Assembly (NCBI RefSeq): GCF_019049245.1
Contig: NZ_JAGMUK010000018.1
Span: forward strand, 62,001-126,000
Reading direction: 5' to 3'
Length of the DNA stretch: 64,000 nt
From: Streptomyces sp. AC555_RSS877
GTDB lineage: Bacteria; Actinomycetota; Actinomycetes; Streptomycetales; Streptomycetaceae
Below, piece by piece: positions 62,007 to 64,000 of this stretch; positions within the stretch are counted from its first letter, which is position 1, and each line of letters begins with the position of its first letter. Below the pieces are notes generated by a model. That model was not told the origin of the DNA and did not search any database. It saw only the letters and a list, made by a program, of their open reading frames with translations. The position numbers and the translations under genes were made by a program.

Positions 62007-64000
62007 CCGTGCCCGGTACCCCCAAGATCGCGTACGGCGGCGACTACAACCCCGAGCAGTGGCCGGAGCCGGTCTGGGACGAGGACCACCGGCTGTTCAC
62101 CCGGGCCGGCATCGACACCCTCACCGTCGGCGTCTTCTCCTGGTCGCTCACCCAACCCGCGGAGGACACCCACGACTTCACGGCCCTCGACCGCATCCTC
62201 GACCGGGCCGCCGCCGAGGGCCGCCAGGTCTGCCTCGCCACCGGCACCGCCGCCCTCCCGCCCTGGCTGGCGAAGAAGTACCCCGAGGTCAACCGCACCG
62301 ACTTCGAGGGCCGCCGGCACCGCTACGGCCAGCGCCACAACTTCTGCCCCAGCTCACCGGCGTACCGCCGTCAGGCCACGGCCATGGCGGCCCGGCTCGC
62401 CGAACGGTACGCAGGACACCCGGCGTTGCTCGCCTGGCACATCAACAACGAGTACGGCGGCGTCTGTTACTGCGATTTGTGCGCCGACGCCTTCAGGGAC
62501 TGGCTGCGCGAGAAGTACGCCACCCTGGACGCCCTCAACGACGCCTGGTGCACGGCCTTCTGGTCGCACCGCTACACCGACTGGGCCGAGATCGAGCCCC
62601 CGAACGCCCTCACCGAGCACTGGCGCGGCCCCGACCACACCGCCTTCCAGGGCACCACCCTCGACTACTTCCGCTTCACCACCGACGCTCTCCTCGGCTG
62701 CTTCCTCGCCGAGAAGGAGGCGATCCGGCGACACGACCCGGACACACCCGTCACCACCAACTTCATGGGCATGTTCCGCCCTCTCGACTACCACCGCTGG
62801 GCGCCCCACCTCGACTTCGCCTCCTGGGACAGCTACCCGCCCCTCGACGCCCCGCCGACCTGGCCCGCCCTCGCCCACGACCTGATGCGCGGCCTCAAGG
62901 ACGGCGCCCCCTTCTGGCTGATGGAGCAGACCCCGTCCACCACCGCCTGCCGTGACGTCAACCCCCTCAGGCGCCCCGGCGAACTCCGCCTCGCCACCTT
63001 CCAGGCCGTCGCCCACGGCGCCGACGCGGCCCTGTACTTCCAGATGCGCGCCTCCCGCGGCGCCTGCGAGAAGTACCACGGCGCGGTCATCGGCCACGCG
63101 GGCCGCGACGACACCCGGGTCTTCGGGGAAGTAGCGGACCTGGGACGGGAGTTGGAGCTGCTCGGAGACGTGAGCCTGGGCGCCCGCACCCCCGCCCGCA
63201 CCGCCCTGCTCTTCGACTGGGACAGCTGGTGGGCCCTGGAGATCTCCGACGGCCCCTCCCGCCTGGTCCGCTACCAGGACACCGTCCACGCCTACTACCG
63301 GGCCGCCCGCGAGGCCGGCGCCGACGTGGACGTCATCCCCCAGAGCGCCGACCTCACCCCGTACGACGTGGTCCTCGCCCCCGTCCTGCACATGATCAAG
63401 GGAGACCTGGCGGACCGCCTCGAAGCGGTGGCGGCCCGCGGCGGCACGGTCCTGTCCACGTTCCTCTCCGGCCGCGTCGACGAACACGACCGCGCCTTCC
63501 TCACCGACGTCCCCGGCCCGCTCGCCCCCCTCATGGGCATCCGCGTCGACGAATGGGACTCCCGCGCACGGGGCTTCGTACAGCCAGTGAGGCTGGGGGA
63601 GTTGAAGAGCGAGGCGCGCCTCGTCTTCGAGATCGTGCGGCCACGCGGCGCCGAGCCGGTCGCCACCTACGGCGTCGACTTCTACGCGGGCACCCCGGCC
63701 GTGACCCGGAACCGGTTCGGCGAGAACGGGGGCGAGGCCTGGTACGTCGCCACCGCCCTCGACCAGCCGGGCGTCAACGAGGTCGTACGCCGTGTCCTCA
63801 CCCGCCACGACCTGACCGGCCCGTACGCCGACCAGGCGGGAGTGGAGACCGCGACCCGCGTCGCCCCGGACGGAAACCGCCTCGTCTTCCTCCTCAACCA
63901 CGCCCACGAAGCGGTCGACCTGACGGCCCACGCCACCGCCACCGACCTGCTGACCGGCAAGCAGGTCGAGCAGGGTGACCCGCTGGCCCTCGACCCGCTC
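62003..64000 (+). CDS. GH42 beta-galactosidase (3' end beyond the window)
   Basis: The first 666 codons of a glycoside hydrolase family 42 enzyme. The N-terminal GGDYNPEQWPEPVWDED, the acid/base WHINNEYGG, the zinc-cluster cysteines (NFCP and CYCDLC) and the nucleophile WLMEQTPS are present, followed by the trimerisation domain (LLFDWDSWWALE, DVVLAPVL). GH42 enzymes release terminal beta-galactosyl (some alpha-arabinosyl) residues from oligosaccharides. No signal peptide, so it acts on imported sugars. ATG 62003 overlaps the YesL-like stop. The C-terminal beta-sandwich is only begun (RLVFLLNHAHEAVDL) before the window ends. Confidence 0.95.
   Translation, partial: MTVPGTPKIAYGGDYNPEQWPEPVWDEDHRLFTRAGIDTLTVGVFSWSLTQPAEDTHDFTALDRILDRAAAEGRQVCLATGTAALPPWLAKKYPEVNRTDFEGRRHRYGQRHNFCPSSPAYRRQATAMAARLAERYAGHPALLAWHINNEYGGVCYCDLCADAFRDWLREKYATLDALNDAWCTAFWSHRYTDWAEIEPPNALTEHWRGPDHTAFQGTTLDYFRFTTDALLGCFLAEKEAIRRHDPDTPVTTNFMGMFRPLDYHRWAPHLDFASWDSYPPLDAPPTWPALAHDLMRGLKDGAPFWLMEQTPSTTACRDVNPLRRPGELRLATFQAVAHGADAALYFQMRASRGACEKYHGAVIGHAGRDDTRVFGEVADLGRELELLGDVSLGARTPARTALLFDWDSWWALEISDGPSRLVRYQDTVHAYYRAAREAGADVDVIPQSADLTPYDVVLAPVLHMIKGDLADRLEAVAARGGTVLSTFLSGRVDEHDRAFLTDVPGPLAPLMGIRVDEWDSRARGFVQPVRLGELKSEARLVFEIVRPRGAEPVATYGVDFYAGTPAVTRNRFGENGGEAWYVATALDQPGVNEVVRRVLTRHDLTGPYADQAGVETATRVAPDGNRLVFLLNHAHEAVDLTAHATATDLLTGKQVEQGDPLALDPL

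Overview
The window reads as Streptomyces chromosome. It has very high G+C, GTG and TTG starts, genes coupled by ATGA/GTGA overlaps, rare TTA codons, and family content typical of the genus: a SepF-like protein, DUF4232 and DUF4236 proteins, a CebR operator and a GlnR-type element. The arginine deiminase / ornithine carbamoyltransferase pair and the MurA-paralogue / aconitase pair resemble, from memory, the S. coelicolor segment leading up to aconitase. No rRNA, tRNA, CRISPR array or insertion sequence was seen.

Layout. 1-7.1 kb: 5' part of a nitrate-reductase-type molybdoenzyme (minus), a SepF-like protein, a P-loop ATPase overlapping a MazG-like pyrophosphohydrolase, two small Streptomyces proteins, an F420-type oxidoreductase and a DUF4232 lipoprotein. 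7.2-11.3 kb: the Hen1/Pnkp RNA-repair operon. 11.45-25 kb: a conflict-system-like island. It contains an EAD-VMAP protein, a MoxR-type AAA+ ATPase and a 1528-residue SAV_2336/NB-ARC/TPR protein in one tight operon. After a convergent K+/H+-antiporter-type gene come an alpha/beta hydrolase, a caspase with a C-terminal EAD, a 70-residue peptide and an HExxH putative peptide hydroxylase. 25-29.9 kb: a SPFH protein and NAD-kinase-like operon, arcA, argF and an anti-sigma-type ATP-binding protein. 30-37.8 kb: a CoA-thioester aromatic (most likely anthranilate) degradation cluster with a PaaX regulator.

37.8-43.8 kb is a patchwork: a DUF5999 gene with AUC where its start should be, a frameshifted DUF6299 gene, a flavodoxin-like gene, a decapitated AraC gene, a lower-G+C insert encoding a membrane protein, an XRE-MurA fusion, and DUF4236 and DUF6985 genes. 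43.8-54.5 kb: aconitase with possible iron control, a TTA-containing LuxR regulator, a 1225-residue secreted subtilisin, a histidine kinase whose response regulator is only a vestige, and an HD hydrolase. 54.5-64 kb: plant-polysaccharide use, with a CebR-controlled cellulose-type AA10 LPMO, an acetylxylan-esterase-like enzyme, and a sugar ABC importer (two permeases plus binding lipoprotein, no ATPase) coupled to a 42-residue ORF, a YesL-like protein and a GH42 beta-galactosidase cut by the window end.

The strongest candidate for a little-described system is 11,451-24,972. Matching death-domain-like EADs sit on the VMAP protein and on the caspase, which suggests a sensor/switch operon that recruits a protease. 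The nearby lipase-like protein, HExxH enzyme and small peptide may be further effectors or signals. Four of its genes carry a TTA codon, which predicts bldA (developmental) control. The adjacent RNA-repair operon fits a defence or self-damage context. These functional links are inference.
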